From contig OX387199.1 in NCBI GenBank assembly GCA_947561715.1, positions 10,607,001 to 10,671,000 of the forward strand: a DNA stretch of 64,000 nt, in the 5' to 3' direction. Source of the DNA: Ascidia mentula (lineage: Eukaryota > Chordata > Ascidiacea > Phlebobranchia > Ascidiidae). The notes under the pieces were generated by a model. That model ran no database searches and was not told where the DNA came from. It worked only from the letters and a program-made list of their open reading frames with translations. Both the position numbers and the translations under genes were made by a program. Shown here one piece after another: positions 42,101 through 57,100 of this stretch. The stretch's first letter is position 1. Each line of letters opens with the position of its first letter.

Positions 42101-45100
42101 AGTACAATAGGTCGAAGGATTTCGTTTCAAACTGCAGCATACGCTTCGTTTTTAAGATTTTATAAAACTCTCACCACATATTCCAGTAGTTGTAGTGCTG
42201 GCATGGCTTGTGGTTTGGTACACAGTGAAACTGCCTTTAGCATTGGGATCCGTATATACGCCGGGGTTCCGATAGAGCAATGTCAAGCCAAGGGTTTCAA
42301 AGCTTAAGCTTACATAGGTCGTGAAGCGCTGATCCCCGTGAAAAACACTTCCACGCAACAACACCACGCCAGCTTGGTTGTAGATATGCGCCGATATACC
42401 GTTTATTTCCACCTGTGTTGAAGGTTTGGTTCAAACGCTTTCACAGTGAAGTAAAGAAATCAATACCTCTCCGCTTTGTGGGAAAATTTCGAACTCGGTA
42501 TTGTAATATCGCAAAGTAACTTTGGCAATGCAGATTTGGTTGTTGGTGAAAACCAATGTGGGATACAACTCCTTGCAGTAACCTTGTTTTGCTAAAATGT
42601 CGTAGTGTTCGCTCGACAGTTCCTGCACATGTAATAAACCAAACTACTGTTTGTCTTGTAAACATTAGGAATTTTGTGAGCGAAGCCAAAAACCACAGCC
42701 CAATATTGACAATGGTGACACTATGTGGTTTGGAATCACATATTATCAGACAACTTCTATGATTATCAAAAGAATAAGTATTTTAAAAAAAAATTAATTT
42801 ATGGTTTCTAGATACACCGTACGCCTCTACATAACATGTAACAACAAATATTTATAGCCAAGTATTTTTTACATTACAAGCACTAAATTTTATATCCCCA
42901 ACACATAAATAAACATACCGTAGAGATAAGGTATGTACAGTTTCCTGTAAAATTCGCATGTTTTTCGCATTCATAAGTTTGTGTTTCCGAAGTCCCAATT
43001 CCGTCACATTTGCCTGCGTGGATCAGACCATGTATTTCATTAACTCAATGGTAGTCACACATATACCAAACACAACTTACATCTGCATTCGTATTCTTCA
43101 CAACAGCTCGTGTTCGTTTTCAAAATCCGTTCCTGGTCAGACCGACATGTTGTATTTGCCGCACAAGGATGATCGACTAAAGCAAAATTATGCAATCAGT
43201 TTTTTGAGATAATCTTTGTTCCATTATCTTTTACACAATTATTGTTAGCATAGATTGTAAATTTATGCATAAAGATCGAAAATTAGTGTAGAAATAAGTG
43301 ATTAAAGTACACACTTATTATTGACAATATTTAACTCAAAAAGAAAACCCACGGTGACTCACCACAAACAAAAACATCTCCACAACACGGGTCGGTGTAA
43401 CTAAGTGTTCGGGTTTGACAAGAATTACATTCCACATCGTCACATGTTTGCTTCGGTAAACGCTCGATTTCGGGACATTCGTTTGCCGAGAGTTGAATCA
43501 CTTTTTTCTTGTAACACTCGGGGTCATCTGGGTCGTCAAATTCGAAACCCACCTTTGCACAAGACGACATTCAGGTAATTTACTGATAAAAAGTTTACTG
43601 AAACGTATTCTTCCATCAGACTTTAAACGGGTTATTCAGGATCAACTTCTAATTGGAAAACTATGACCTCCCGTTGATATTTATAACAAAGTATTAACTT
43701 TATATAAAGATTTCCTGCCGATCAGTGCACAATAAATTAAAACCGTAGTGAGTTGACACCAATTGTTGCAAGGTTTAGAAACAGTTTTTTAGTTGATATT
43801 GCCAATAAAACAAATAAAATGAATACAACCATCCCCACTCACAGGTTGAGCAACTCCATTTACGTCTGCATATTTGCATTCTGTAAAAAAAACATGTATT
43901 TAATTTGACTGACATTCATTACTTGACTTGGTAATGTTTTGCTAAATTTCTACATTAAAAATGGTTTATAAACGCTTGCATTTTGCGTCAAAAAAATTCA
44001 CAAATGTGTGTGTTTTATTCTGAGATATTTGAACATACCACAGTAATGATCAGGACAGCATTCATCGCTGCTAGTTGTATTTTCAAATTTTTCGTAAAGA
44101 TTCGGATCCGGACAAGTTATTTCGGGCGGGCAATATACAGGTCCTGTTTCGATGGTTTCGTAAATTCGCGACGTTTCGTTGAAAATACATGTGTAGTTGA
44201 CACAGTTTTCCGTCCACACTGTTCCTGGCTGCGTAAATGAGAAAGGTTGTTAATATCATGCGTTTTTGTGGAAGCACCAATATACAGACAAATCAGACAG
44301 GGCCACTATCTCAATCTACTGGGACCCATCAATACAGCTTGGTGACTGAATTCAGGTGACGATTGGTCGAAACAGTGGTCCCATCTACAGTTAACTTTAT
44401 CGTATTTGGTTGTATTGCTTTTATACAAATATTTGGCTAAACGTAATTCGCAATAAATTACAAACACTTGTTAATTGATTCCAAACATCAAAAGGAAGCT
44501 ACTGCAAGCGGTTTCTATACCTCAATACACGTGAAATAACGTGAATAAAAGAAAATGACATTCCAGGAAACCTTACCTCAAATGTGACTCCGCGAAATAT
44601 ACACCTCACGCTCTCTGTAGAAATTAAAAACAGGAAATATCTTGAAGGAACACTTTGATCAATTTGCGATTAGAATATATTCCGATTATTATTTTTTTAC
44701 TTTACTACGAAACGTTATTTCTTACCACAAGTTTCTTCATTACAGCATCTTTCAACACCGTCCGCTTCACGCACAGTTACCTTTGTTTCAGTGCTGGGAT
44801 CACATGTGATTACAGTACAGGTCCGATTGTCACAAACTGAAAGTTAATATAAAGCTAGAAATGATTTTTGTTCACAAATTGACAATAATTTATGAATTTT
44901 CAATGATTAAAAAGAATCTTTGTCTTTGGCAAAAGACGAAAAAATATTTTCTTAAAACATTTAGTCAGTTTTGACGATGTTGAATTATTCAATTATCAAA
45001 CAACCTGATACCAAAGTATATTACGTGTAAAATTAAAAAGCGGTAGAATAACAAGAAACATACCACACTCAAATTCATAACAACATGGACTTTCTGATTG

Positions 45101-48100
45101 GAAAGAGGACGAAATAATAGGATAGTAATTGCTTTCTTCACACTCGTAAGTACAGTTTGGTGCAACGCACGATTCTTCTGTTGTCGGCGGATCTGTTTCT
45201 AAACAAACTCTCGAACAACATTTCTCTTCGTATAGGAAATGAATTGTGCCCTGAGGAAGAAGGTAGTGATCGTACCGAATCATTTATACAAAACAACGTG
45301 CGAAACAATTATTTTACCGTAAATGGAGCTCCTTCCGGGTCAGGACATGGCGGCTTGACTGAAAACAAAAGAACCTCGTGTTTATATCTCTTTGCTGATA
45401 TTTAATGTCGAGTTTTAAACTCACCGCACTCAAAAACAGGACAACAATTGCTGCTTGCTGATGAAGTTCCCAGAAAGTTTCTGGTCTCATGTTCACCACA
45501 CTGGTAGTCATACCACTGTGAGCAAATATCTCTAACCTCCGGTTTGCATTCTACAGAACAACGAACAGAATTTTTTTTAAAACAACTCAGCAATTTTGGC
45601 ATTTGCGCCTGTATCAACCTATAATGTCCATTAGTAGCTAAAGCATCAGGATTAAGAATCCAAATACAGTTTAATGAAGTTAAATTAATAAAACAGGAAA
45701 ATTTTATATTTTAAATCACTTTACAAGCACATCTCATGACTTTGTGTTGACAGATCATTTCCAACAAAAAATAACAAGTGGTAAATTAAACGTTACTAAC
45801 CACAAGAAAACACTGGGCAGCACTGAGAGGAATCATAATAATAACTTTCCATCTTCGGTTGTTCATACTCGGTACAATTTGTTCTATCATGCCACTGAGG
45901 GCAGGACAAACTGAGGGCAGTCTCGTTGCAACGACACTCATATTCAGGGCAACACACGTCTGGGTCTTTACTGGCGTTATTATACGTCACCTGCAAATAC
46001 GTCATCACGAGTGTTTTGAATGCAAGTGGTTATATTTTGTCATCGTACCTCGTAAAGCTCTTCATATTGAGTGCAGATATTTTTGGATGGTGTAGTACAA
46101 GTACTCGAACGGTCGTAGAGAACTTGCAGCTCAGGGCAGTCGTTAATCTCCCGGCACACTTTGGTTACGCAGCTGTCCACCACCACTGTTTGGCCAACCT
46201 TTGAAAAATGTACTTTTAATGTCGATTTGCTGATTGCACCATTGTTTTTTATGTGTATTGTTATGTACGGTGATCCATCACTATTATAATAAACCCGCCT
46301 CATTTTAACTGAGACGAAACAGGCAGATTTCAAAGGTTTCGACAACACGGATGTAAATGTCTCACTTCTAGTTGCAGGGTACTGTTGTAAACACATCGCT
46401 TGCACCGACATTCATATACCGGGCAGCAGGAGTCGTCCGGCAGAGGGAACCGATCGTAGCCAGCAGGACATTGTTTATCCCAATCAGGACACAATGTGGC
46501 AAGTTCTGAATTGTTTCGGCATTCTGTGGAAAAGTTTCCAATTATTAGTTTGTTATTATCGCGAAGCCATGTGGATTGTAGAAAAATCATAAATGTCAGA
46601 GAAAATACGAATGTAGTGAGAATGTTGTTACACCAAATTTTGCAACACTCGGTGCAGACATAGACGTTGTAAGGCGCACCAGTATTCAAAGGACAAACCC
46701 TTCAACTCCAAAGCAATTACATAACCATGCGCACTACATGGACATTGTAAAAAAGCAGCCTAATTTTTTTTAAATAAACTTTCGTGCAACTCACCACACT
46801 CATAATCAGGACAACAGCCGTTAGTATCCGGATACAATCCAACGTAGTTCCGTATCTCGGTGTGATGACAAGTGAATGTTGTTTCCCACTCCTCACATTC
46901 CGATGCCAGTGCGGAGGAAGGTTTACAAACTGAAATTTTAATCACGTGTTCATAGACTGACTTTTCATGTAAATTTATTACATGAATCAGAAGACATGCA
47001 TTTCTCCTCAACATAACCTTCAAAACTTCCACGTTTTCGGTTTACATTTAAAAAATGTTTAGTATAAGCCAGTCCCCGTATCACTCAACTCAACTTTTTT
47101 ACACATGTACCAAAAACTACCTGCAACCACATACAATAGACACAGAGGAAAGCGCAGTAAGAAAACATCAAATCAAATAATTACTTTTCCAAATTTGTGC
47201 ACAGTCCACAAAGTATGTATTAAAGTGGAACTTGATCTGTTGCCGCTTACTGGTAAATGTCATGGTTTTTATTTATACAACCTATTTTTAAACAAAGCAC
47301 GGATCAAACTTATTTGAAAAAAAATTATTACAGACATAAAAGTAAATAAAATACTCTTGGGAAACTTCCATTTCCTGAACCGGGATAAAAAGAAATAAAA
47401 TTGAGTTACTGTGTTATGAATATAATTTGTTAAATTCAGCAGAATTACAATGTAAAGTGTTTAACCGATCTCACCGCATTCAAGTTCATCACAACAAGGG
47501 TCGGGATCATTAGCGGAATCGTTGTATGTTACAACCTGGGATGTTTTGTATTGAGGACAGGAGATGGACAACAAGCATGAATTGCTGTCCTCGTTGTTCT
47601 TAACGCTTGGACACGAGTTAGCGTAGAAACTACATTCCAACTTGGTACATGCGTCGTCGAACCAAACCTGACCAAGCTGTAGCAATGCGAAAGTTGTATA
47701 TGTCATTTATGTGTTGAACATATTCCCATAGCTTACAGTTACATGGACTTAAAAACGCGTAAATCCAGTGATTAAACTATCATCTACCAAAATTTTACAT
47801 TGAAACAAATTTGGTTTCAAAAACAGGAAAAAATTAAAGGGTAATCAATATTCATATGGTTTGACCTCAGGAGGGTATTTTGTATGTAAACTTGCAAAAT
47901 ACTCACAGCTCTCTGAATCCCGTTGTGGTCAATGCAGTAGTTGGGACAACCTGGAGGCAAGACAACTGCCTGTGTGGTAGTGGTTGCTGGGGTGGTGGTT
48001 GCTGTAGTTGCTGTGGTTGTTGTTGAAACAGCAGTGGTCACTTTTGTGGTGGTTACGGCGGTTGGTGTTGCTGAAAAACGGCAAAAATACACTAATAAAC

Positions 48101-51100
48101 CATGTACATAGTTGCAAAAAGCGATTAATGCTAAAAAGATAAACCAACAATTTCAATTTGTACACATGGATGACTCGCGGTTAATGAAGACTAATTCGCA
48201 CCGATATTGGTCCTTATATTTACTAAAATGTAAAAAGTTACCAAATTATTTGTTTTCATATATTCTGCCTCTTTGTCCTATTGATCTCGTTTTTCAAAAA
48301 CTATCCGTGTACTTACTAGTTGTGGTCACTACTGTGGTGTAAATGGTTGTTGGTGTGGTGGTGACAATAGTAGTGGTCGCTGGACAGGTAGGACAGCTCA
48401 CCTCCGGTATGCAAGTTTGAGAATCCTCACTAAATAAATTACAGGCTGTCGATTAATTACCGTACCGCAAGTAGTATTTTCATATAAGTTTGAAAACACA
48501 GTCATGGGGACTGATTCTATTGGAATAAGTTGCAAAAACTGCTGAAACCTTGTCAGGCGAAATATATTTTTCTAGCTGTGATCGATAAGTGAGGACCTGC
48601 GCAGTTGGACGATCCTGCTAATCATGCGATTGCATAAAACTTGGCATATAGAAATAAATACAAAAAATTATACAAATACAGTTTTTACAACGGTTTCAAG
48701 AAATATATATGCAACATATAACACAAACACACGATTTTTGTACAGACTGGTGATTGCTGAACTAACCTAGATCAATAATTAATAATTCTTATTCGCTTTT
48801 GCACACGTTACTATGATAGCCTTAGTTTGCCAGAATTGATGTTAAAACCAACCTTCTAACCAACCCAAGTAAGTGCAATTGCTTCTTGTGAAACTTCTAA
48901 TTATCGCCGGTTATGTTAATATGCAAATAACGTGCAAACAGTTAATAATTTACTTTAAATTTCGCTTACTCGAAAACGAATCCCAATGAGCACTTCGGTT
49001 GGCAACCTTCGAGACATGGCAGACCGCAGTGTTGTTGGCTGTTTCTGTTGCAGCAAGTATCAGGACATGATGTTCCACACACTTCGTAATGCCACTCGCA
49101 CGTGTCGTTCTTGTTGTACAACTCACACATTGTGGCTAAAATGGATTGAAAGTTATTGCATTGTTTAACACACATTGTGGAAATAATTTCTTACGGCAAA
49201 GAGTTGGAGATCTCCAGTCTATATAGATTCCTATCTGGCTGCAAGCATGGGAATAAGCGGCCACGGCGTTGCAGAAGCACTCGCAGTCTCCACCGGCTTC
49301 ACACCCGCAAGTATCAGACAAGCAATGTTCGTGGTACTTTGTGTGATCGATCTACGAGATATTAGTAATGAAATGTTATATATGGTGTTTGTGGTGACGT
49401 ATACACTTAAAGGAAGGAAAATCTCAACGGATAGAAAACAGACATGGGCCCCTGGCACAACATAATTCGAAATTTATGGCAAAACAATTTTGGCCCGGAA
49501 TCGTTAAATGTGTTATTTACTGGAAATTCTAGAAGTAAACTTTTCCGAATTAACGAGTTTTGACTCTGAATACAATTGTCAGAAGATACGACAGACCACG
49601 TGAGAGAATTGCATATGTTATAATATTTATCCATCAACCTGCTTTCAAACCCCAACGTACAGTGGATGTGAGGAACACGTACCTCGTCTCTACATTCCTT
49701 AAACACGTCACCCTCAATAATCTTGCATTGTCTGATCGCCCACGCCCGTCTATTGGGATATACGTCACACATGTCTTCCGTCTTATTGTAGTTGGTTTGA
49801 GGACACGACTCCTTGAGGCGCCAATTGTTGCCGAACACGTTGCTACTGGCAACAATCTCCTGACTCCGCATGAGAAAGTCGTTGTTTTCGTCGCCGTCAA
49901 AATTTCCGCAAAGACCACAAACTTTGTTCTACACCGAAACAACAGGCAAGTATGAGTGCAAAAAAAACAATATTGTGGAACAACGTTTTCTCCTGATGCA
50001 ATGCGTCAACATACGAAGTGATGAAAGCCACAGAAACTGATGATGCTTATGTGCGAGAAATCGATTTTAGAATTAACTATAGCTGACTTAATTTTGAAAC
50101 CTTATTTTTTAAACACCTTAATTTGTTATAAAAATCACTATTTTTAGCCAAATTTCGAACTCGTTTAGGCAAAAAGAAAGAAATACCTGTCGGAAGCTGG
50201 CAAGTTCAAGGTAAATCCTGGTTCCCTCGTCCCAATACACAGTTAAACCAATCGCTGTTTCCACAACAACGAAGAAACCGTGTTTTGAGATTTGGTAGTG
50301 GACGTCAATACCGTTCGACTCGGCAAGTGAAGTTTCATCAGGAACATGACCATGTTGAAGAACGATCTGGTTTATCTGGTAATGTGGAAAAAGGATAAAA
50401 ATTCACAATGCACGTACCAAAATAACGAGACGTAACATAGATACAATGTGTATACATGTAAGCACTAAATCTTACCCCGATCTGGATGGTGACAATACGC
50501 GAGCAGAGATAACCAAGTGTTTCGCATGGTACCGATTTAAAGTAAATTTTAAAAGAGCCCGGAGTGGATCCGCATTCGTCCTATATGGTGGAAAATAAAA
50601 GGTGGTTGCATTGATAATATCACGTAAAAAAATAAATGATTTTCGCAACAGATAAATTGTTGTATTACAAAATGAACATCAATACAGCCGTCAAGTGATT
50701 AAAACAAATCAATCATGTACAATATAATTAAAAAAAATATTTTTTCACTTTCTTAAACAGAAAACAAGACATCTCACCGTGCTTAGAATATATTCGCAAT
50801 CTCCAGCGAAATCAAACCACTTATGATCGTAGGTCCGGAAATGTGATTCTCCTGATACAACACACTGAGCTCCACACAACTTCTCCGTGCACTTCCACTT
50901 CCCCGTACGACATGTGCTGGTTGAAAATACATATCATATTAAATTTGGTGTAAAACAAGCTAGTTGTGGACTGCATGGTTACGTTTTAATTTTTGTAACC
51001 CAGATTATCCAAATAATTAAAATAGGAAAAGGTAAAGCGCTTCCCTTCACAATAAAGCGTAATATTATGCAATTCCTTGACTGTTTATGTCAGATATTTT

Positions 51101-54100
51101 GAGCAAAACCAAAATACAACATGTAGAATCTAACTTACCACGTATTACAATCCGCGTCGATCGTCTGACCTTCGTCGTACTCTTTGCTGTTATGGTAACA
51201 TGGACATGTAACAGGTTCGATACAAGCCTCGTTGTGATAAACCAATCCGTGTGGACAACTGCAACCTGCAGAAGAATATAAACAATATACTACAGTGCAG
51301 TCAATAAATTAAAACAGCAGTAAACATCTGTCGAACCAAATCTGCATTAAATTTTCGCGAATCACGTGGTCATAACTCTGTGGTTATTTGTTAAAGGCAA
51401 AAGACAACAATTTATTTTTACAAAAGGCTATGTATGTGTAAGTACTGACGATTGATGGTCGTTTCAACTGTTAAATACATGATCATTTCTACCAAAATGG
51501 TTTCCTTGTACAGGGAATTTAAAAGCAATATTTATTAATTCCAGGGTTAAAAAAGCAGGACAAGATAACAACAGTGCCTAAAATATAGTGATTTACAAAA
51601 TAAAATCGAGATTTTTCTGACAGTACGCCGGAAACATTTTTTTTCTTTTGGGGAATCAAGGTCGCCGGGCCGGATGAAAGGTAATATTATGACGTCATGA
51701 TACCTGAAATACACAATGTGTGGGGACAAGGCAGGTCTTTGTTGGTGCAAGTTTTTGAACATTCAGCGCCAGACACTGATGAGATGTCGAATGTTCCTTT
51801 TTGTGTGCAGTTGTGATAGATTTGTCCGACGGGACACAATGTGGGAGCAGTTCCATGTCCTTCACACTCGATGTGACCACGAATACATTGGCTTACCAGA
51901 AAAACAGAAATCTCAATTTTCAGGTGTGGAAAAACAAATACACGTATGTTATTCAACAAAAGTAATAATAGGTCTGATGAAGAAATTTTACAAATAGCGG
52001 AATCCCCGGAGTGCCTTATTGCTATCACATTACATGGACCAGGATTACAGAATGTGATTACTGTTAAGAACCATGATAAACTGCAAGTAGTTACTTTAAC
52101 TCACCACATAACCCCTGGTGTGTGAATGGTTTGTCCTGGTTGATACCATGTTCCAAGATGATAACATGGGCATGCACTATCTTCAACACATTCACCTGAA
52201 ACATTAACAGTATTTACAAGAAAACTACAATAACGAAAGTGAACAGTTTAGGTATAATGCGAAGATTGAAATACTTTTTACAAATGGTGCTGGACTTACG
52301 TACAGTCACGGTTGAGTGCAGAGAGGTCAACAGTAAAACAAAATAGAATTTGACAACGAACCTTGCTGGTTAAAATACATTCCATCTGGGCAGTTGCAAC
52401 CTTCCACACATTGCAGTGTGCATTCCTCTGGGACAGATAGAGATCTGCAACTACATCCACAACCGGTTCCACACGATTTATAGATCTGACCTCCCTTGCA
52501 CGTCACACCTTTCAAACAAAAATGTCAGTTTTCAAAATTGTTTACATTTTCAAATATATCAGATTGGAAACTAAACAAACTTGGAGTCCGCATTTAATCT
52601 AAAGAAAAACTCTATAATATTATCAATTACAAAACAAAACCTACCGCAAAAACCTTCAGTCCTCCAGTTCAATACTACTCCGGAAAAGGAGCATTTTTGT
52701 GCGTAAACCGCAAGGGCGTCACACATGCAGTCGGTGTTCATTTCCTTGGTGCATTCACAGAACTCGTACATACAGTTACGATAATAGGGATCAGGACTGA
52801 CAGTGCTGTGGCATGCAGTGAACTTTTCGTGGTATATGTGACTGCAAGCTTCCCGCGCAGAACTTTCTGCAATTACAGAATAAAAACACTCATGTTTTAC
52901 AAAGCTAAAACAAACCATATTTTAATTTAAAATATACTGCTGTACGTTAATTTTATGCCAGAAGAGAGTTTTATATTTTTAATAACTAACACATCATTAA
53001 ATAATATTATGTAATGCAGTATTTGCAAATTTGCCGATAAACAATTGTAATTTTAAAAGCAATGTGGGCATGGTTAGCTTATTGGAATACCCCGTTATGT
53101 ATACGCTTAATTTTTGGACAATAAAAAGGGTCCAATTTCAGTGACGTTAACCCACCTTTGTCGCTGTTAAGTTCGCACGGGTTAATGATATCGGTGTTGA
53201 CGTTGTCACAATCATCGTTAAGTTTCCACGAGTTGCCAAAAGATGCCGAAGTACTTTCAAGTATGTTTTGTGAAGATATAAAATCATCAGCAGCATTTCC
53301 GTTGTAGTTCCCAGCCAAGCCACAGAGTTTACCTTCGAAAGTTTGCGGTTAGATCTCTTTCTTAACGTGAACAAATCTTTAAAAGGTTTTATCGATAATA
53401 ACAAAACAGTCAGAGTGTTTTGTAACTTTGTTGTTAGCGTTTATTGGTGATGTGTTAACAACTACAGGTAACGACATTTTTTGGCACGCCAACATACAAA
53501 CTTCAGCAATTTAACATAAATTCCCGAACATACATTCCTAGATCATTGCAAAATTCGGAAATTTTTAGATTGCTATCGTACCTTGATAATCCTGGGAAAC
53601 CGTCACATACATCGAATCGTGGCCATTCCACAAAACATCCAAGCCCGTATGACCATGATGAAGATGAATGTATAAAGAAGACTCTTGATATATGTATACG
53701 TCCCCTGTTATAACATCGAGTATATTTAACACAGCTTGATGTCTCAGTAGATTGCAGAATGTAAAGTTGATCTAACAATACCTGATTGATATGGAAGTTG
53801 GACGTCGTACCGATTGATACTCACAGTGTTTCCTTCACGCAAAGAAATTTCCTTCAAATAAATATGTAAATTTTTTTCACCACATTTCTTGAAGTCTGTC
53901 TCGTGCATAATGTAATAAAATGATTTAACTAAACACACAACCCCTTTACATGAGAATAAAACCACACCATGACAACTTACGAACCACAACCTGATTAAAA
54001 AATGTCTACAACCATTATTCGCTTCAATGTTTTTTCACAGAACTCACTTGAGTTTGTCCGTTGATCGTCAATTCTATAGTAATCACTTTCACGCAGCTTA

Positions 54101-57100
54101 TTCCAGGATCAGCACCACATTCGTTACCCTCAATGAATATTGTAAATGTTCCACCCACACAATCCTTTGCAAACACGTACTTGCATTTCCCGTCAAATGT
54201 ATAGAAGTTGTCGTCAAAGGTTTTGAAGTGAGCGAACCCGAATATGATCGCCATTCCAGGACACATGGAAGAGGAACAAATCCATTGCCCGGCATTGCAT
54301 GTGCTGTAAAATTCGTGTAAAGGGGAACATTACCTTTTGTTTGCGATTGCTTGCAAGTCCTGAGTGGAACAGCAAGAGCGGGGAACTAACTCCAATTAAA
54401 TTCATACAATTTATATATAGGCATAACGTTTATCGGATTCGGTAAAGTTGTTCCATTACGGCTAACTATGCCCAATTCATGTTCGTCATTGAACAAAAAT
54501 CGTTGAGTTGCTGTTGACAAAGAACATTTACAAACCAGTTATTGCAGTTGTAGATACTGGTCTTTTCTCCAGGTCGATACTCAGAGCCCTTAAATATGCA
54601 CGGGCAATTTGATAGAACGGTGCAATCTCCCCCATGCTCGTACGTGTCTGTGAGATATCTTTGTCATACTTTTTTGCAATTATCATGGCGAAGGCGTTAT
54701 TTCCATATTTGGTAAAAAGTCAAAAAACTTGGCTATGCTTGCAAGCACAAAACGCGTGGCTACTACTTTTTTCATTTAAAGCTTACCATATGGACACTGG
54801 CATCTGTCGAAACAAAGTTGGTTGGGTAGAAGGTGTGGAACAATGCAAGATTGCGGGGATTCCTTTCCGCATTCAATCCATTCTTGCTGGGCTGGACAAT
54901 CTCGTACTGAGCAAAACAACGAAGATAATAATGGTTTGATCTTTCGGGTTGTTGACAGTAATATATCAGAGTCAGACCAGGACTTCGTATTATATTAAGA
55001 CAGAATGGAAAGTGTTTTGACTTAGATCGATACTGATTTGTACCTGGCAATGGCATATGGTTTATGAACTGTAATAAGATTTGCAACAGTATTTGTTTTA
55101 TATTTGTCGGGATAAACTTGATGGTTTCTCGGCGACCCTTCCTGTTTTGGAAACGATTTGATTTTATCTGTGTGTGCATAACTTCACATTACATCTCATA
55201 CAATTTATTTCCATGGGTTACAATTTCCCTCAATGTCAGAAAACCTGCGCACACTAATTTACATGAAAATCATGTGCAAAACATATTTTTTTACATAATA
55301 AGACAGCACAACCCTAGTAAAACTATGCTGCCGTCAGTAGGGTTTTATAACTATACACTGCACTTACAGCATTGATTTACCATTCTCCAATCAGGGGGTT
55401 CTCCACCTGCCAGGGCACAACTTCTTGAATACAAAGTAACGACTTCACATTGGCAGTCTGCCCTGTTCATAAAGTCGCATCTGCATAGCTCAGTTTTGCA
55501 AAGGTCAAAAAAACGGCTAGGGTTCAGAACAGAGTGACATGAAGCAAAATATGCCCAAAGAATGTTGCACACTTTGGCCACACCCTTAAAAAAGATAAAT
55601 GTTTCAATTTTACTTGTAAAAAACTTGTTCCCTTTTTGTTTATTATATATTAAAGCTGCAAAAGTCTATGACACTTTTACAGTGACAAAAGCCAGAAAAT
55701 ATTGTACAACTTTGCTGATGGTAAAAGTCGTTTGACCTAATAATGTATTATTTATTTTACTGAGTAGGTCTGATAAATGCATGTGACGTATCGGTTGATC
55801 AACCATTACAAGAAAATATTTTGGCATACCACGCTAGCCCGGCACTGATCAAAATCCTCCGATACAGTTTCGATATCATTGCACAACTCATTTACATCTC
55901 TCTCTATCCATGTTTTAGCGACGATGTGGCCGGTGGAACCTTCAACCAATCCACCTGTGAAAAAATAAAGTAGAGTGTGCATATGTTGAAAAAAAGTTTA
56001 AGTAAATAATTTAATTGACTTGTTATGGGCTCATTTGACTGATTTTACCCAACCTTTAGGCGGGCTCGGTGCTTTGAAAGGGGACCCTGCAGTTTAACAC
56101 GAAAGCAAAAACGTCGAATCTGTAAATTTTACTTTCTCCAATTGTAATAGCCTTTTTCGTGAAATACAGACCCCATATTCGTTTTTAAATTTGGGAACCG
56201 CATTTTCTAGAAAGCGCAGGTTTTTACTGTTTCATAAAAGTATAAATTTGTGTGGTTTGCATCTGAAACCCAAACTCAGGTACCTTGTTTAGAAAGAAGA
56301 TCATCCGATTCCATGCCATTGAAGTTGCCACACAAACCAACCGTTTTATTGCGATAGCGATCTGAGTCAAGAATCACGTGGACAGAACTTGTATCACGAT
56401 CAAATTTCACTGTAATTTCTCCCAAAGAAAGGACAGTAAATGGATGAAGTCGACTGACAAGAATTCCATATCCATCAAAGGGCAATGATAGTCTGGAAAT
56501 AATAGGTTGGCAAGTCACTGGAGGCTATGAAGAATCACCATCAATGCATGTGAAAATTTTACCAAGTACTCATGTAAAGCCAAATGTTTCTGTTATAAAA
56601 TTTACTAACTGTTTTACACACACAAAGCAATTGATTAAATACAGGATCTGCTGGTATATTATGTATATTTTTTATGTAGCTACTTGTGTAGTTTATTGCG
56701 TCAATATGCATTGCATATTTTAAAATTTGATAAATTCTGTTGATAAACGTTATAACAATGTTCTTACATTTTATCATCCAGTTTAACATGGGTGTCGGTA
56801 ATGGATATTTTTTTGTTGGAAGCAGCAATATAGATGGTGATTTTTTCAATACACTTTCCAGATGTAAGTACATATTTACCTCCACTTGTGCAATTTGGGT
56901 TTTTTCGAACAAGAACCTGTCAGTGACAAATATTTTACAAAAAGTTTACAAATTCAGTGTTTCAACATTTTATTAATTATCCACTTTTGCACAAACTATT
57001 TAAATTTGGTTAAGTAACCTTATTAAGCAATTTATATAAAAAAGGAATTATTAGAATGAAACTACCTTCTGTTAGTAAGAAGATACATATAGTTTTGATA

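Noticed and set aside
46930-47474. Separate plus-strand gene near 47105-47317
   Set aside because: The 70-codon frame has low complexity, no splice or domain support, and lies in an intron of gene A.
56835-56892. Extra intron inside the D1 middle exon (GTAAATATG donor after CACAAGTGGAG)
   Set aside because: Reading straight through gives an open, domain-like frame (GGKYVLTSGKCIEKI); splicing there would break the frame.
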